Shown here one piece after another: positions 63,201 to 64,000 of a stretch of DNA of 64,000 nt. Both the position numbers and the translations under genes were made by a program. The notes beneath the pieces are model-generated. The model was not told the origin of the DNA, did not search any database, and saw only the letters and a program-made list of their open reading frames with translations. Every line of letters begins with the position of its first letter. Positions within the stretch are counted from its first letter, which is position 1. Location of the stretch: NCBI GenBank assembly GCA_964036665.1, contig OZ038532.1, forward strand, positions 15,828,537 to 15,892,536. The letters are read 5' to 3'. This DNA comes from Gordius sp. MW1. Lineage: Eukaryota; Nematomorpha; Gordioida; Gordea; Gordiidae.

Positions 63201-64000
63201 TATTGTTGCGATTAGTTTGTTGTATCGCAACGTGATGCTTAATTTTTGAAAATGGCTCTATGCGATCATGATTTCAAAGTAATAGTTTCAGATTCTGATA
63301 AATTTTTACTTGGGATGATAGAAACCACGTCTGAAAACGACAACTTTCATCGGATGAATACGGTTCAAAGAAAAATATGTGAAAAATTTTAAGGTAAAAA
63401 AATTTATTTTTTTCAATTCTATGTGAAAGAGCATGAAAAAATATATAAAAGTAAGCCAATTTGAGAATCCTATTATCCTCGATTGACTTCCGAAAAAAGG
63501 TCTTAAGCTGCGAGAACTATCATTTTGACAAAAGTCAACGTTTTATTGTTGCGATTAGTTTGTTGTATCGCAACGTGAGTGCTTAATTTTTCAAAAATGC
63601 ACTATGCGATCATGATTTTAAAGTAATAGTTTTCTGATTCTGATAAATTTTTACTTTTTATCATCGAAACCACGTCTGAAAACGACAACTTTCATCGGAT
63701 GAATACGGTTACAAGAAAAATATGTGAAAAATTTTGAGGTAAAAATATTTATTTTTTTCGATTCTATGTGAAAGAGCATGAAAAAATATATAAAAGTAAG
63801 CGAATTTGAGAATCCTATTATCCTCGATTGACTTCCGAAAAGAGGTTATAAGCTGCGAGAACGATCATTTTAACAAAAGACAACGTTTTATTGTTGCGAT
63901 TAGTTTGTTGTATCGTAACGTGATTGCTTAATTTTTATAAATGGCTCTATGCGATCATGATTTCAAAGTAATAGTTTTCAGATTCTGATAAATTTTTACT
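60241..64000. repeat. 6227-bp HOR, copy 2 (first 3760 bp, cut by window edge)
   Basis: All complete interval lengths (343, 345, 344, 248, 344, 343, 249, 343, 339, 343, 345) equal those of 54014-57599. I saw no base difference at the marker positions I compared. The window ends 174 bp into the unit starting at 63827, which copies the old-unit island member at 57600, so the island itself was duplicated with the HOR. Confidence 0.92.

Larger units (their letters stand above)
1..64000. repeat. AT-rich ~344-bp satellite DNA array filling the window
   Basis: Seen directly: ATTGACTTCC (or a one-base variant) recurs from position 301 to 63827 at intervals of about 344, 248 or 522 bp with no foreign sequence between. 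There are 188 complete intervals: 149 full-length, 29 short and 10 fused. All are head to tail in one orientation. A clean copy is 29.9% G+C. Every unit shares the stretch from the start through the hairpin near consensus position 93. Most variation lies in positions 94-343, as A-type and B-type haplotypes. Inference: eukaryotic heterochromatic satellite, probably (peri)centromeric, evolving by unequal exchange and gene conversion. The array extends beyond both edges. I cannot name the family or the species from memory. Confidence 0.97.

Noticed and set aside
20585..63459. Many 61-codon minus-strand frames with nearly identical translations
   Set aside because: They start at TTG (the complement of CCAA in AAGCCAATTT), contain no Met, and simply mark every B-type unit. 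The translation is rich in Phe, Tyr, Lys and Ile from A/T tracts.
1..64000. CRISPR array
   Set aside because: The repeat is contiguous at about 344 bp with no unique spacers between short repeats; variation is by shared haplotypes.
1..64000. Transposon or LTR origin of the units
   Set aside because: I saw no terminal inverted repeats at unit ends, no target-site duplications, no long terminal repeats and no transposase or reverse-transcriptase motifs in any frame.

Overview
The whole 64 kb window is one uninterrupted tandem satellite array. All monomers point the same way. I found no gene, RNA gene, transposon, unique spacer or inversion. Setting the monomer start at the recurring ATTGACTTCC gives 189 starts: 188 complete repeat intervals plus a partial unit at each end. 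The basic monomer is about 344 bp. One clean copy that I counted base by base is 29.9% G+C with 14 CpG sites, about 1.8 times the number expected from its base composition. Long, gene-free, homogenised arrays like this are typical of eukaryotic pericentromeric or centromeric heterochromatin. High CpG retention with low G+C argues against a vertebrate and fits an invertebrate such as an insect, but this is inference. I do not recognise the satellite family.

There are three size classes. (1) Full-length units of about 325-347 bp (149 copies) come in two haplotypes. A-type has GAGTGCTTAA, TTTTCTGATT and GATGCATACGGTTGAAAG. B-type has GATGCTTAA, AAAATGGCTC, CAGATT, TTGGGATSAT and GATGAATACGGTTCAAAG. 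Mosaics between them are common. (2) Short units of about 248 bp (29 copies) are B-type units lacking 95 bp, always with the same junction. (3) Fused units of 522-523 bp (10 copies) are two monomers joined by a fixed deletion of about 165 bp.

Layout. 1-12651: full-length units only, with local 2-, 3- and 5-mer higher-order repeats (HORs). 12652-20108: one isolated short unit, then a 7-mer HOR (about 2.4 kb, two copies) and spreading doublets. 20109-25104: fused and short units appear, with a segmental copy at about 3.2 kb spacing. 25105-37666: two near-identical large HOR copies (5985 and 6577 bp) that differ by one inserted 592-bp dimer. 37667-44808: mainly the 592-bp dimer (short plus full A-type). 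44809-55637: three related HOR blocks of 3569, 4432 and 2828 bp, each starting with the same variant unit. 54014-64000: a 6227-bp HOR whose second copy runs off the window edge; it contains an island of older, diverged full-length units (about 57.44-59.3 kb).

Nothing here looks translated. Open frames of 60-72 codons are by-products of the repeat and nearly all lack an ATG. The most biologically suggestive element is an 8-bp perfect inverted repeat (GTTGCGAT / ATCGCAAC, 11-nt loop). It sits in the one part of the monomer that both recurrent deletions spare.
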